NCBI GenBank assembly: GCA_024639145.1
Contig: JAHEIZ010000019.1
Location: 1 to 40,309, forward strand
Direction: 5' to 3'
Source: Actinomycetes bacterium
GTDB taxonomy: Bacteria > Actinomycetota > Actinomycetes > S36-B12
Length of the DNA stretch: 40,309 nucleotides
The notes under the pieces are model-generated. The model had not been told where the DNA came from, searched no databases, and was given only the letters and a program-made list of their open reading frames with translations. Made by a program: the position numbers and the translations under genes. Positions 1 through 17,809 of this stretch are shown piece after piece. Within the stretch, counting starts at the first letter, position 1. Every line of letters starts with the position of its first letter.

Positions 1-149
1 CCGAATACCTGCTCGACCGCGATCTTGATCTGGGTCTTGTTGGCATCGGGGGAAACGATGAACGTGTACTTGTTCTCCTCGAGAAGGCCGTAGCTCTTCT
101 CGGAGATCACCGGGGCGAGCAGGATGTCGCGGGGGTCAGCGATCCTCAT
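1..149 (-). CDS. rplW: 50S ribosomal protein L23 (uL23), 5' part only
   Basis: The window edge cuts this gene: only the first 49 residues are present. L23 binds 23S rRNA near the peptide exit tunnel, where signal recognition particle and trigger factor dock. The visible part starts [20 protein letters not shown] and continues with a [20 protein letters not shown] stretch, which is the standard N-terminus of bacterial L23. The ATG overlaps the rplD stop by four bases (ATGA), so the two are translationally coupled. Its place directly after rplD is the universal S10-operon order. Identification is firm; nothing can be said about the C-terminus. Confidence 0.95.
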   Translation of the reverse strand, partial: MRIADPRDILLAPVISEKSYGLLEENKYTFIVSPDANKTQIKIAVEQVF

Positions 150-820
150 GCCTGCACCTCGCTTTCCTTGGCAGTGGCCTTGAGTGCCTTACCGGTCGAG
201 GGACCGGCCAGGAAGGTCTCGAGAGCAGACTTGGTGAACAGCACCTGATCGCAGACGAGAACGTCGTACGTGTTCAGCTGATCGGGCGAGAGCACGTGCA
301 CAGTGGGCACGTTGCGCAGGCTCAGCCAGCTCACGGACTCGTCACGGCTGACGACGACCAGGATGCCGCCCTCGAGGTTCAAGGACTCGATCGCCTTCAC
401 GGCCGCCTTGGTGGAGGGGACGTCGCCGGTGACCAGCTCTGAGATGACGTGGATACGACCATCGCGTGCCCGATCAGAAAGGGCACCGCGCAGGGCAGCA
501 GCCTTCATCTTCTTGGGGGTGCGCTGGCTGTAGTCGCGGGGGTGCGGTCCATGGACGACGCCGCCACCGACGAACTGCGGTGCACGAGTCGAGCCCTGGC
601 GCGCGCGGCCGGTGCCCTTCTGCTTGTAGGGCTTGCGTCCGCCACCGCTGACCTCTGCACGGGTCTTGGTGTCGTGCGTGCCCTGACGGGCAGCAGCCAG
701 CTGAGCAACGACGACCTGATGCATCAACGGGATGTTGGCAGGAACGTCGAAGATCTCGGCGGGAAGCTCAGCCTTGCCCGATGCCTTGCCGGCAGGGGTC
801 TGGATGTCTACAGAGCTCAT
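146..820 (-). CDS. rplD: 50S ribosomal protein L4 (uL4)
   Basis: Complete gene of 224 residues. L4 is a primary 23S rRNA binder whose extended loop lines the exit tunnel. The sequence shows the conserved glycine- and lysine-rich loop ([19 protein letters not shown] at about residues 59-77) and the following [22 protein letters not shown] stretch typical of the family. The ATG start lies two bases after the rplC stop, and the stop overlaps the rplW start by four bases, so it is the third gene of a tight S10 operon. In enterobacteria L4 represses this operon; no equivalent leader structure was identified here. The N-terminus (about residues 1-20) is slightly longer and less conserved than the core. 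Confidence 0.97.
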   Translation of the reverse strand: MSSVDIQTPAGKASGKAELPAEIFDVPANIPLMHQVVVAQLAAARQGTHDTKTRAEVSGGGRKPYKQKGTGRARQGSTRAPQFVGGGVVHGPHPRDYSQRTPKKMKAAALRGALSDRARDGRIHVISELVTGDVPSTKAAVKAIESLNLEGGILVVVSRDESVSWLSLRNVPTVHVLSPDQLNTYDVLVCDQVLFTKSALETFLAGPSTGKALKATAKESEVQA

Positions 821-822
821 GG

Positions 823-1467
823 TTATGCCTCCTTCGCGGCGGTGCGCAGGAACACGAGGCCGCCCTTGGGGCCAGGAACGGCACCCTTGACGAGCAGCAG
901 ACCGCGCTCAGCGTCGACACTTTGAATAACCAGGTTCTGCGTGGTCTGGCGTGCGCCACCCATGCGTCCGGCCATCTTCATGCCCTTGAACACGCGACCG
1001 GGGGTCGCGCAGCCGCCGATGGAGCCCGGCGAGCGGTGCTTGCGGTGCACACCGTGGGAGGCGCGCAGGCCATGGAAGCCGTGACGCTTCATGACGCCGG
1101 CAAAGCCCTTGCCCTTGGTTGTGCCGACAGCGTCGATCTTCTGACCGACCTCGAAGGTCTCCACGCCGATCTCCTGGCCGAGGGTGTACTCGGTGGCATC
1201 TTCGGTGCGAATCTCGACCAGGTGGCGACGCGGGGTCACGCCAGCCTTCGCGAAGTGACCGGCCTGGGGCTTGGTCACCTTGCGGGGGTCGATCGCGCCA
1301 AAGGCGATCTGCACGGCGGAGTATCCGTCGTTCTCGGGGGTGCGAACCTGGGTGACAACACAAGGTCCGGCCTGAACCACAGTGACGGGGATGACCTTGT
1401 TGTTCTCATCCCAGACCTGCGTCATGCCGAGCTTGGTGCCCAGTACGCCCTTAACGTTGGTGCCCAT
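823..1467 (-). CDS. rplC: 50S ribosomal protein L3 (uL3)
   Basis: Complete gene of 214 residues. L3 is an early-assembly 23S rRNA binder that reaches toward the peptidyl transferase centre. The N-terminus contains the family signature [16 protein letters not shown], and the middle holds the conserved [20 protein letters not shown] loop (about residues 127-146) and the following [19 protein letters not shown] segment. It lies 13 bases downstream of rpsJ and two bases before rplD, in the standard rpsJ-rplC-rplD-rplW order. The ATG at 1467 is the only sensible start because the signature begins a few residues later. Confidence 0.97.
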   Translation of the reverse strand: MGTNVKGVLGTKLGMTQVWDENNKVIPVTVVQAGPCVVTQVRTPENDGYSAVQIAFGAIDPRKVTKPQAGHFAKAGVTPRRHLVEIRTEDATEYTLGQEIGVETFEVGQKIDAVGTTKGKGFAGVMKRHGFHGLRASHGVHRKHRSPGSIGGCATPGRVFKGMKMAGRMGGARQTTQNLVIQSVDAERGLLLVKGAVPGPKGGLVFLRTAAKEA

Positions 1468-1480
1468 TCGTCTGTCGTCC

Positions 1481-1789
1481 TTACAGCTTGATCTCGATGT
1501 CGACGCCAGCCGGAAGATCGAGACGCATCAGCGAATCAACGGTCTTCGGCGTGGGATCGAGAATGTCGATAAGACGCTTGTGCGTGCGCATCTCGAAGTG
1601 CTCGCGGCTGTCCTTGTACTTGTGCGGCGAACGGATAACGCAGTACACGTTCTTCTCCGTCGGCAGCGGCACGGGGCCTGCAACCTGCGCGCCAGTACGG
1701 GTCACGGTCTCGACGATCTTGCGCGCCGATGAATCGATGACCTCATGGTCGTAGGCCTTGAGCCTGATGCGGATCTTTTGTCCCGCCAT
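1481..1789 (-). CDS. rpsJ: 30S ribosomal protein S10 (uS10 / NusE)
   Basis: Encodes 102 residues starting [17 protein letters not shown]. The reading frame is open 48 bases further upstream, but family members begin at this ATG and an AAGGA sits about seven bases before it, so the shorter start is chosen. S10 is part of the 30S head and, as NusE, joins NusB in antitermination. The sequence shows the typical [10 protein letters not shown] helix and the loop [19 protein letters not shown]. It is the first gene of the S10 operon and follows the tuf terminator at 1874-1903. Confidence 0.97.
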   Translation of the reverse strand: MAGQKIRIRLKAYDHEVIDSSARKIVETVTRTGAQVAGPVPLPTEKNVYCVIRSPHKYKDSREHFEMRTHKRLIDILDPTPKTVDSLMRLDLPAGVDIEIKL

Positions 1790-1831
1790 GGTGGCTTGCG
1801 TCCTTACTTCTCGTGTGCCGATGCTTCTAGT

Positions 1832-1837
1832 TGTCAA
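1832..1837 (-). promoter_or_regulatory. possible -35 box for the S10 operon
   Basis: On the minus strand there is a perfect TTGACA in the 84 bases between the tuf terminator and rpsJ. No convincing TANNNT box lies 16-19 bases downstream, so this is only a partial match. Position makes a promoter likely here, since tuf ends in a strong hairpin. Confidence 0.3.
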
Positions 1838-1873
1838 ATCTCTTGCACCGCTCCCCCGTGAGGAGGTGTGGTG

Positions 1874-1903
1874 CCCGGTGGTGGCCTCTCGACCACCACC
1901 GGG
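1874..1903 (-). terminator. hairpin terminator after tuf
   Basis: A perfect 11-bp inverted repeat (CCCGGTGGTGG / CCACCACCGGG) with an 8-base loop, 22 bases past the tuf stop. There is no U-run after it on the minus strand, which is common for actinobacterial terminators. It separates the str operon from the S10 operon. Confidence 0.8.
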
Positions 1904-1924
1904 TCAAACCGGTTGTCCTGAGAG

Positions 1925-3121
<1,197 letters not shown>

Positions 3122-3207
3122 TTGAGTTCTCCCTTTTCGTTTTGCCGTCCGGCGTTGTCGCGGATCGGATGGTTTCTTTGGTTATTGGATGGTGCTGTGA
3201 TCCGCGG

Positions 3208-5319
<2,112 letters not shown>

Positions 5320-5367
5320 GCGATGTTCTCCGTTTGCTTTCGAGGGCTGTCAGGTAAGTGGTGAGGA

Positions 5368-5838
5368 CTACCAGCGGTAGTGAGCGAAGGCCTTGTTGGA
5401 CTCCGCCATCTTGTGGGTGTCTTCGCGCTTCTTCACTGCTGCGCCAAGGCCATTCGATGCGTCGAGAATCTCGTTCATCAGACGCTCGGTCATGGTCTTC
5501 TCGCGACGCTGGCGCGAGTAACCGATGAGCCAGCGCAGTGCGAGGGTGGTGCTGCGGTTCGGCTTGACCTCAACCGGCACCTGGTAGGTCGCGCCACCGA
5601 CACGGCGTGAGCGAACCTCGAGGGTCGGCTTGATGTTGTCGAGTGCGCGCTTGAGCGTGGCAACCGGATCAGTGCCGGTCTTCTCGCGGCAGCCCTCGAG
5701 GGCGCCATAGACGATGCGCTCTGCAGTGGAGCGCTTGCCATCAAGGAGAACCTTGTTGATCAGCTGAGTGACGAGCGGCGATGCGTAGACCGGATCGATG
5801 ACGATCGGGCGCTTGGCAGCGGGACCCTTGCGAGGCAT
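5368..5838 (-). CDS. rpsG: 30S ribosomal protein S7 (uS7)
   Basis: Complete gene of 156 residues, the standard length. S7 nucleates assembly of the 30S head and contacts E-site tRNA. The sequence begins [18 protein letters not shown] and includes [22 protein letters not shown] and the [11 protein letters not shown] motif of the family, ending FAHYRW. The start ATG shares one base with the rpsL stop (TAATG), showing translational coupling within the str operon. In enterobacteria S7 represses this operon; no such structure was identified in the one-base junction. Confidence 0.98.
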   Translation of the reverse strand: MPRKGPAAKRPIVIDPVYASPLVTQLINKVLLDGKRSTAERIVYGALEGCREKTGTDPVATLKRALDNIKPTLEVRSRRVGGATYQVPVEVKPNRSTTLALRWLIGYSRQRREKTMTERLMNEILDASNGLGAAVKKREDTHKMAESNKAFAHYRW

Positions 5839-6212
5839 TAGGCCTTCTCCTTCTTCGCGCCGTAGCGGCTACGTGCCTGCTTGCGGTTCTTGACACCCTG
5901 GGTATCGAGTGCACCGCGAATGACCTTGTAACGAACACCGGGCAGATCGCGAACGCGGCCGCCGCGCACGAGCACGATCGAGTGCTCCTGCAGGTTGTGA
6001 CCGACGCCCGGGATGTAGGCGGTGATCTCGACACCCGAGGTCAGGCGAACACGGGCCACCTTGCGCAGAGCCGAGTTCGGCTTCTTCGGGGTGGTCGTGT
6101 ACACGCGAGTGCACACGCCACGACGCTGCGGGCTGCCCTTGAGGGCCGGGGCCTTGTTCTTTGAGACCTTGTCCTGCCGGCCCTTGCGGACCAGCTGCTG
6201 GATAGTGGGCAC
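5838..6212 (-). CDS. rpsL: 30S ribosomal protein S12 (uS12), with Arg at position 88
   Basis: Complete gene of 124 residues, the same length as the mycobacterial protein. S12 sits at the decoding centre and controls accuracy. The core motif [12 protein letters not shown] carries the usual Lys43. The second conserved loop reads [15 protein letters not shown], so the residue that is Lys88 in most bacteria is Arg here (codon CGC at 5949-5951). Lys88 to Arg is a known streptomycin-resistance change in Mycobacterium tuberculosis and other bacteria. Position 70 is also Val in [12 protein letters not shown] where Glu is usual in actinobacteria. The start is GTG at 6212, after a GAGG some eight bases upstream. 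First gene of the str operon. Confidence 0.98.
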   Translation of the reverse strand: MPTIQQLVRKGRQDKVSKNKAPALKGSPQRRGVCTRVYTTTPKKPNSALRKVARVRLTSGVEITAYIPGVGHNLQEHSIVLVRGGRVRDLPGVRYKVIRGALDTQGVKNRKQARSRYGAKKEKA

Positions 6213-6402
6213 TCGATAGCCTCTTTCGATGTGTAGAGAGTTCGTGTCGTGCTTTTCCTCAGGGTTTCTCGGCCCACGCGGTCGGGTGTGTCGCGTAGCC
6301 CGCGGGGGCTTGCGACATCCAATTCACGGAAGGAGCGCCGGGCGCTCTATGCACATCTTCGGGGGAAGCCGTGCACATCGATGTACCTGAGGTCAGGCAC
6401 GA
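6213..6402 (-). other. 5' leader of the str operon
   Basis: About 190 bases lie between the predicted start point of the str promoter and the rpsL GTG. No gene is visible. Small foldback structures occur, for example TGCAC...GTGCA at 6350-6375 and GAGCGCC/GGCGCTC at 6333-6347. No known riboswitch or ribosomal protein leader was recognised. Confidence 0.4.
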
Positions 6403-6408
6403 AGATGG

Positions 6409-6438
6409 AGGTTACAGGGGTGATGGGTCGAGAGTCAA
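6409..6438 (-). promoter_or_regulatory. promoter of the str operon (rpsL-rpsG-fusA-tuf)
   Basis: Minus strand TTGACT (6433-6438), an 18-base spacer, then TAACCT (6409-6414). Both boxes fit the housekeeping sigma factor of actinobacteria (TTGACN / TANNNT). The predicted start point is near 6402, about 190 bases before rpsL. This is the best promoter-like match in the 362-bp gap between rpsL and the DUF4190-like gene. Confidence 0.7.
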
Positions 6439-6455
6439 AACGGGGTCCAGCCGAG

Positions 6456-6541
6456 GCCGAGGAATGAGCGAAGCGAGTCCCGCAGGGATCGACGCATAAG
6501 CCATCGCCGAGGAGTAAGGCGGAGGCGAGCCCCGCAGGAAT
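6456..6541. repeat. two imperfect direct copies of a ~35-bp intergenic element
   Basis: Copy one (6456-6489) and copy two (6506-6541) share GCCGAGGA, then a variable centre, then CGAG(T/C)CCCGCAGG. They agree at roughly 80 percent by eye. They lie between the str promoter and the DUF4190-like gene. The sequence type (GCGAAGCGAG...CCCGCAGGG) resembles dispersed intergenic repeats, but other copies were not found in this window. Confidence 0.5.
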
Positions 6542-6565
6542 ACCCCTATAAACGGGGTGTTCGCG

Positions 6566-6584
6566 GCCCGCTTCCTAGGCGGGC
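6566..6584 (-). terminator. short hairpin at the end of the DUF4190-like gene
   Basis: GCCCGC / GCGGGC, 6-bp stem with a 7-base loop that contains the stop codon of the gene. A second small hairpin (ACCCC / GGGGT, 6542-6558) follows on the minus strand. Together they may end transcription of the DUF4190-like gene, though neither is strong. Confidence 0.4.
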
Positions 6585-7009
6585 GTCGAGCCGAATCCCC
6601 CGGCTACCAGCAGCACGAGGCCGAAAACCACTGCCAGGACGATGAGGGCAACGCTCACGCCAATATTGATCCAGGCGATGATCTTGGCCGCGAAGCTCAG
6701 GCCCTGGCCGGTGACGGTCCCACCGGAGCTCCGGATCTCCTTGTCAGCCTGATAAGCCAGGATAATTGCGACAATTGATGTGATAAGTGGGCAAAAGGTC
6801 CAGGAGACGATCGAGAGCACCAGGGCAACGATGGCGTTGGTCGACGTCCGCGGCAGCACGGGGTCGTTCGCCGGCGCTGCAGGCATCGCCGGGAGGTCCG
6901 CGGAAGCAGGCGGGCTCGCCGGTGCCGGCTCCCCCGCCACGGTGCCTGCGGAGGGCCAGACCGCGGGGTTCGAGTCGTCAGCGGAGCCGGTCTGGGGTGC
7001 ATCAGTCAT
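6575..7009 (-). CDS. small membrane protein with DUF4190-like domain
   Basis: Encodes 144 residues. The first ~55 residues are rich in Ala, Pro and Ser and look disordered. The rest holds two hydrophobic helices (about residues 58-85 and 110-138) separated by a short basic stretch (QADKEIRSSGGTVTGQGLS). This helix-charged loop-helix layout with a QADKEIRRSGG-like turn matches the DUF4190 family of actinobacteria, which has no known function. The ATG at 7009 has AAGGTGG just upstream. It stands alone between the rpoC terminator and the str operon, so neighbours do not suggest a role. Confidence 0.8.
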   Translation of the reverse strand: MTDAPQTGSADDSNPAVWPSAGTVAGEPAPASPPASADLPAMPAAPANDPVLPRTSTNAIVALVLSIVSWTFCPLITSIVAIILAYQADKEIRSSGGTVTGQGLSFAAKIIAWINIGVSVALIVLAVVFGLVLLVAGGFGSTPA

Positions 7010-7036
7010 GACGCCACCTTATGCCGCCACGGACAG

Positions 7037-7072
7037 CAGAAGGGGCACCCGCTTACGCGAGTGCCCCTTCTG
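7037..7072 (-). terminator. hairpin terminator after rpoC
   Basis: A perfect 12-bp inverted repeat (CAGAAGGGGCAC / GTGCCCCTTCTG) with two more possible base pairs in the loop, 11 bases past the rpoC stop. No clear U-run follows on the minus strand. It ends the rpoBC transcript. Confidence 0.85.
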
Positions 7073-7083
7073 TCGGAACTGAC

Positions 7084-10956
<3,873 letters not shown>

Positions 10957-11007
10957 GATTCTTGTCCTTCGTTTGAAGCGGTCAGTTCAGATGGGGATGA
11001 GCTCGTG

Positions 11008-14475
<3,468 letters not shown>

Positions 14476-14591
14476 GATGGTCCTTCCGAGGCGCTTTTTG
14501 GCTGGGCCGCGCTACTCCCTCATGACCGTTAACCCGATATGTCAAATGACGTACCGGGTCAGAGAGGTTAGAAAGGGCAGCGCAAAGCGGC

Positions 14592-14621
14592 AGCATACCT
14601 GAGAAGGCAAGCCGCTGTCGA
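14592..14621 (-). promoter_or_regulatory. candidate rpoB promoter
   Basis: Minus strand TCGACA (14616-14621), an 18-base spacer, then TATGCT (14592-14597). The -35 matches TTGACA at five of six bases and the -10 fits TANNNT. The predicted start is about 110 bases before the rpoB TTG. Confidence 0.55.
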
Positions 14622-14754
14622 CCCCGGCCCCGATTGTCCGAATTTCCTCGATTGCACCTTTTTGCCCTGGCTCCGACAGCGAAACCAGCAACCTGCGGGT
14701 GAATCCTCGATCTTCGGGTCGTGCACGCGAGGGTAAAACCAACTGCGCAGGAGG

Positions 14755-14783
14755 ATGGTGACCCGAAAAGCCTTGGGAGTCAA
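14755..14783 (-). promoter_or_regulatory. second, weaker candidate rpoB promoter
   Basis: Minus strand TTGACT (14778-14783), a 17-base spacer, then CACCAT (14755-14760). The -35 is good, the -10 poor. It lies between the long hairpin at 14858-14925 and the candidate promoter at 14592-14621. Confidence 0.35.
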
Positions 14784-14857
14784 GCACAAAGCGCCGTGCT
14801 GTGACCAAAGCGAGACCTAATCCGGACCGAATGCCCCAATTCGGGCTAGGCCGGGGT

Positions 14858-14925
14858 GCCCCCCGTTCGGTTCCCGACCTCTAGGACAGTTCCTTGAGCC
14901 TGTCGGTCGGGAGCCGAACGGGGGC
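14858..14925 (-). other. long hairpin in the rplL-rpoB gap
   Basis: Left arm 14858-14879 and right arm 14905-14925 pair over 20 bp with one G-U and one bulged base. The 25-base loop can form an inner GACAG/CTGTC stem. It lies downstream of the rplL terminator and upstream of the rpoB promoters. In E. coli the rplL-rpoB gap holds an attenuator and an RNase III site; whether this hairpin plays a similar part is inference. Confidence 0.75.
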
Positions 14926-14976
14926 ATATCTGCTTCAGCCTTGAGGGGGATTCGGTCCTCCCGCGGAAAACCAAAA

Positions 14977-15009
14977 GCGAAGGGCGCCCCCGCTGGGGAC
15001 GCCCTTCGC
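14977..15009 (-). terminator. intrinsic terminator after rplL
   Basis: A stem of about ten base pairs (GCGAAGGGCG / CGCCCTTCGC) continued by CCCC/GGGG after one mismatch, 23 bases past the rplL stop. On the minus strand it is followed by TTTTGGTTTT, one of the few clear U-rich tails in this window. Confidence 0.85.
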
Positions 15010-15032
15010 GTGCAGCCGAAGCTGCGAGAGAA

Positions 15033-15422
15033 CTACTTGACGGTGACCTTGGCGCCAGCTGCTTCGAGCTGTGCCTTTGCCTTCTCCGCAGCGTCCTTGT
15101 TGACCTTCTCCAGGACAGCGGTGGGTGCTGCCTCGACCAGATCCTTGGCCTCCTTGAGACCGAGGCTGGTGAGTGCGCGCACCTCCTTGATGACCGGAAT
15201 CTTGTTGTCGCCGCCCGACTCGAGGATGACGTCGAACTCATCCTGGTCGCCGCCGGCTGCGCCGGCGTCGCCGCCTGCCGGTGCTGCTGCAACTGCAACG
15301 GCAACGGGTGCTGCGGCGGTGACGTCGAAGGTCTCTTCGAACATCTTCACGAACTCGGAGAGCTCGAGGAGGGTCATTTCCTTGAATGCGTCAAGCAGAT
15401 CTGCGGTGCTGAGCTTCGCCAT
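15033..15422 (-). CDS. rplL: 50S ribosomal protein L7/L12 (bL12)
   Basis: Complete gene of 129 residues. L7/L12 forms the flexible stalk that recruits translation GTPases. The N-terminal dimer domain ([20 protein letters not shown]), the Ala/Gly-rich hinge (about residues 38-57) and the C-terminal factor-binding domain ([20 protein letters not shown]) are all visible. It follows rplJ by 60 bases, the normal arrangement, and is closed by a U-tailed terminator at 14977-15009 before rpoB. Confidence 0.98.
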   Translation of the reverse strand: MAKLSTADLLDAFKEMTLLELSEFVKMFEETFDVTAAAPVAVAVAAAPAGGDAGAAGGDQDEFDVILESGGDNKIPVIKEVRALTSLGLKEAKDLVEAAPTAVLEKVNKDAAEKAKAQLEAAGAKVTVK

Positions 15423-15482
15423 GATGGCGTCCTTTCGGTAAAGCCGGCCAAAAACCCGAGGGCGGCCGGATGGTGTTGGGCT

Positions 15483-16169
15483 CTAGCCCTCGGTGGTTTC
15501 CTCAGCAGCTGCTTCTGCAACTGCCTCGGTGGTATCAACGGCGGCTGCCTCGTCGGCAACAACCTCGACTGCTTCGACAACTGCCTCGTCGGCAACTGCT
15601 TCGGCGGGTGCAGCCTCGGCCTCGGCTGCGGGAGCAGCAGCTGCTGCGCCCGGGTTCGCCTCGAGCTTGGTCTGCAGGGCGCCAAGTGCGCGGGCCGTCT
15701 TGGAAAGCGGTGCCGCGAACAGGGCTGCTGCCTGCGACTGCTTTGCCTTCATGGCTCCGGCGAGCTTGGACAGGAGAACCTCACGCGACTCAAGGTCGGC
15801 GAGCTTGTTGATGTCGGATGCACTCAGCGGCGCACCGTCCATGATGCCGCCCTTGATGATCAGGGCGGGATTCTCCTTGGCGAAGTTACGAATTGCCTTC
15901 GCGGCATCAACGGCGTCGCCCTTAACAAAGGCGATTGCGCTGGGACCGGCAAGCAGGTCGTCGAGACCGGCAACGCCGGCTTCCTTCGCTGCGATCTTGG
16001 TCAAGGTGTTCTTGACGACCGCATAGGTGACCGTGGAACCGAGGGTGCGACGCAGCGTCTTAAGCTGCGCGACGCTCAGTCCGCGGTACTCAGTGAGCAC
16101 TGCCGCACTTGAATTGCGGAAGTGGTCGGCGAGCTCGGCGACTGAATTCGCCTTGTCAGGCCGTGCCAT
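15483..16169 (-). CDS. rplJ: 50S ribosomal protein L10 (uL10) with long acidic tail
   Basis: Encodes 228 residues from the ATG at 16169, which has AAAGGAG four bases upstream; an open frame 51 bases longer lies in the leader and is not used. L10 anchors the L12 stalk to 23S rRNA. Residues 1-172 are a normal L10 ([57 protein letters not shown]). Residues 173-228 are an extra Ala/Glu/Val-rich arm with no Lys or Arg; typical L10 is about 165-180 residues. The gene follows a probable L10 leader and its own promoter, and leads into rplL. Confidence 0.96.
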   Translation of the reverse strand: MARPDKANSVAELADHFRNSSAAVLTEYRGLSVAQLKTLRRTLGSTVTYAVVKNTLTKIAAKEAGVAGLDDLLAGPSAIAFVKGDAVDAAKAIRNFAKENPALIIKGGIMDGAPLSASDINKLADLESREVLLSKLAGAMKAKQSQAAALFAAPLSKTARALGALQTKLEANPGAAAAAPAAEAEAAPAEAVADEAVVEAVEVVADEAAAVDTTEAVAEAAAEETTEG

Positions 16170-16202
16170 GGGGCTCCTTTCATATGCCCCGACAAGCAAA
16201 AC

Positions 16203-16225
16203 GCCCCGGCGCAGGCGCACGGGGC
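16203..16225 (-). terminator. attenuator-like hairpin in the rplJ leader
   Basis: On the minus strand GCCCCG, a bulged T, GCGC, then GCGC and CGGGGC form a compact stem followed by GTTTTGCTT. This looks like an intrinsic terminator 33 bases before the rplJ start. Its place behind the L10 leader suggests attenuation of rplJ-rplL when L10 is in excess; this is inference. Confidence 0.6.
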
Positions 16226-16228
16226 AAC

Positions 16229-16325
16229 ACCGCTTTCGCGGTCTTTCCAGTTCACCTACGCGGGCCGTCCGCTTGAGCGGAGCCTTCGACCCTCCCTTGC
16301 GGGAGAGCGACCAGCGGTCTTTGGT
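16229..16325 (-). promoter_or_regulatory. L10 (rplJL) leader RNA
   Basis: The minus strand reads ACCAAAGACCGCTGGTCGCT, then a stem-loop (CTCCCGCAAGGGAG), then GTCGAAGGCTCCGC, and ends near GACGGCCCGCGTAGGTG. This matches, from memory, the actinobacterial L10 leader, where L10-L12 binds a kink-turn to repress its own operon. A small ACCGC/GCGGT hairpin (16229-16242) follows, then the attenuator at 16203-16225. Confidence 0.75.
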
Positions 16326-16331
16326 GAGGTC

Positions 16332-16361
16332 AGATTAGGGGGCCGAAGGGCGCCGCGGCAA
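16332..16361 (-). promoter_or_regulatory. promoter of rplJ-rplL
   Basis: Minus strand TTGCCG (16356-16361), an 18-base spacer, TAATCT (16332-16337). The predicted start, near 16325, is exactly where the L10 leader begins, and the promoter lies just past the terminator of the binding-protein gene. Confidence 0.65.
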
Positions 16362-16383
16362 ATCCGGCACCAGGCAAGCGAAG

Positions 16384-16409
16384 AGGGGGCGGCCGAAGCC
16401 ACCCCCTCC
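16384..16409 (-). terminator. hairpin terminator of the liv operon
   Basis: GAGGGGG-c-GGC, loop CGAA, GCC-a-CCCCCTC: a 10-bp stem with one internal mismatch, 15 bases past the stop of the binding-protein gene. No strong U-run. It separates the transport operon from rplJ-rplL. Confidence 0.75.
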
Positions 16410-16424
16410 CCTAGACGCCTTCCC

Positions 16425-17702
16425 TTACGGGAGCAGCTTCTTGGTCGGACCCACCTGCGTGTAGATCGCACGCTTGGCGCCACCGGTGGGCGCGCTCGTC
16501 GCGAGCATCACGTACTCGGTGAGACGGCCCAGGGTGCCAGCCGAGTCGTACTGACCCATCCAGTAACCGGTCAGGCCCTGGTGCGAGGTTGTAGTGACGA
16601 CCAGGGGCACCGATGCGGCCGAACGGAACTTCGACGAGTTGGTCTGCAGTGCCGCGAGCAGGCCCTTGCGGGTCAGGTCGGGACCTGCCGCCTTGATCGC
16701 CTGCGACAGGACGTACGCAGTGTTGACGCCGTAGTAGGTGTAGAAGTTCCACGGGAGACCACTGGCCTCGACGAGGGTCTTCATCTGCGAGACGTACGGG
16801 TTGCCCAGATCGGTAATCGGGGTCAGGAAGCTGGGGGTGTACATCTTGTTCATCAGCTTCGTGGCCGCTGCACCGAGAATGCCCTTGATGATCGTGGGCT
16901 CGGAACCGACCGAGGTGACCATCCAGGTCGGGGCGAAGCCCACCTTGGCCGAGGTGGCAAGGAGTGCTGCGGTGGCCTGGGTGATGCCGAAGAAGGTGAC
17001 CAGCTGGCAGCCGGCCGTCTTCATCTTCACGACCTGCGAGGCAAAGCCCGCCGCAATGTTCGCGGCGGCGAACGAGGTCGTGGTGGCGAAGGTCATGCCT
17101 GCGGCCTTGAAGCCATTCGACGCGTCGATGCCGAAGTCACCGTCCTGGTACATGAAGCAGGCCTTCAGGCCGCTCAGCGCCGGGGTGTTCTGGATGTAGT
17201 AGGTCATCGCCTTGGCCTCGACGGCGTAGGACGGCAGGTACGGAATCGTGGTCGGGTACTTCTTCACGTTGCCGAACTGCGAGGCACCGGTGTTGATGAA
17301 GACATCCGGCACGCCGCGCTTGTTCAGGGTGTCGATGACAGTGGAGTGCTGATCGGTACCGAAAGCGCCGTACATCGCGAAGATCTTGTCGCTGAGCAGC
17401 AAGGTGCTGGTCTGCGCCTGGGTCGTGGCAGGGTTGTACATGTCGTCCTTGGCCACGAACTTGATCTTGCGGCCGTTGATGCCGCCGTTCTTGTTCACGT
17501 AGTCGAAGTACGCCTGGGCAGCCTGCGGGATGAGCGAGTAGCCCGTCGCGGCTGGGCCGGTCTGCGGCGAGGTGGAGCCGATGACGATCTGGGTCTTCGA
17601 GACTCCGGGGTCGGCAGCGTGCGAGGGCACGGCCAGGGTCACCGCGCCGACGGCGACTGCCGCGGTCGTGGCGAGGCCCTTGACGATCAGTTTCTTCTTC
17701 AC
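16425..17702 (-). CDS. ABC transporter substrate-binding protein, branched-chain amino acid type
   Basis: Encodes 425 residues from a GTG at 17702, chosen because AAGGAG lies six bases upstream and the protein then begins with a clear signal peptide (MKKKLIVKGLATTAAVAVGA, cleavage likely after SHA near residue 29). An open frame 45 codons longer lacks these signs. The mature part matches the type I periplasmic-binding (Peripla_BP_6, LivJ/LivK-like) fold: QIVIGSTSPQTGPAATGY near the start, then a receptor-type fold to the end. There is no lipobox cysteine, so unlike many actinobacterial binding proteins it may be released or held by other means. Last gene of the liv operon. The ligand (Leu/Ile/Val, amide, urea or other) cannot be told from the sequence. 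Confidence 0.9.
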   Translation of the reverse strand: MKKKLIVKGLATTAAVAVGAVTLAVPSHAADPGVSKTQIVIGSTSPQTGPAATGYSLIPQAAQAYFDYVNKNGGINGRKIKFVAKDDMYNPATTQAQTSTLLLSDKIFAMYGAFGTDQHSTVIDTLNKRGVPDVFINTGASQFGNVKKYPTTIPYLPSYAVEAKAMTYYIQNTPALSGLKACFMYQDGDFGIDASNGFKAAGMTFATTTSFAAANIAAGFASQVVKMKTAGCQLVTFFGITQATAALLATSAKVGFAPTWMVTSVGSEPTIIKGILGAAATKLMNKMYTPSFLTPITDLGNPYVSQMKTLVEASGLPWNFYTYYGVNTAYVLSQAIKAAGPDLTRKGLLAALQTNSSKFRSAASVPLVVTTTSHQGLTGYWMGQYDSAGTLGRLTEYVMLATSAPTGGAKRAIYTQVGPTKKLLP

Positions 17703-17778
17703 GTGATCTCCTTGGCTTCGGTGACACTGCCCATGCATGAGCATGTAAGCCGCGTCACATTGAGGTAGCCCGAGGCTA

Positions 17779-17794
17779 GACCCCCGAGGGGGTC
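17779..17794 (-). other. small palindrome between livM and the binding-protein gene
   Basis: GACCCCC-GA-GGGGGTC, a 7-bp repeat with a very short loop, in the 107-bp gap after livM. It could be a weak terminator or an mRNA-stabilising structure that lets the binding-protein gene be expressed at a different level. Confidence 0.45.
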
Positions 17795-17809
17795 GGTGTC
17801 CTGTCTTTG

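Noticed and set aside
3160..3205. GCGGATC / GATCCGC inverted repeat between fusA and tuf
   Set aside because: The 7-bp stem with a 32-base loop is too weak to call a terminator or leader.
16170..16220. Upstream extension of rplJ by 17 codons
   Set aside because: It runs through the attenuator hairpin and leader. The ATG at 16169 has a strong AAAGGAG and begins the conserved L10 N-terminus.
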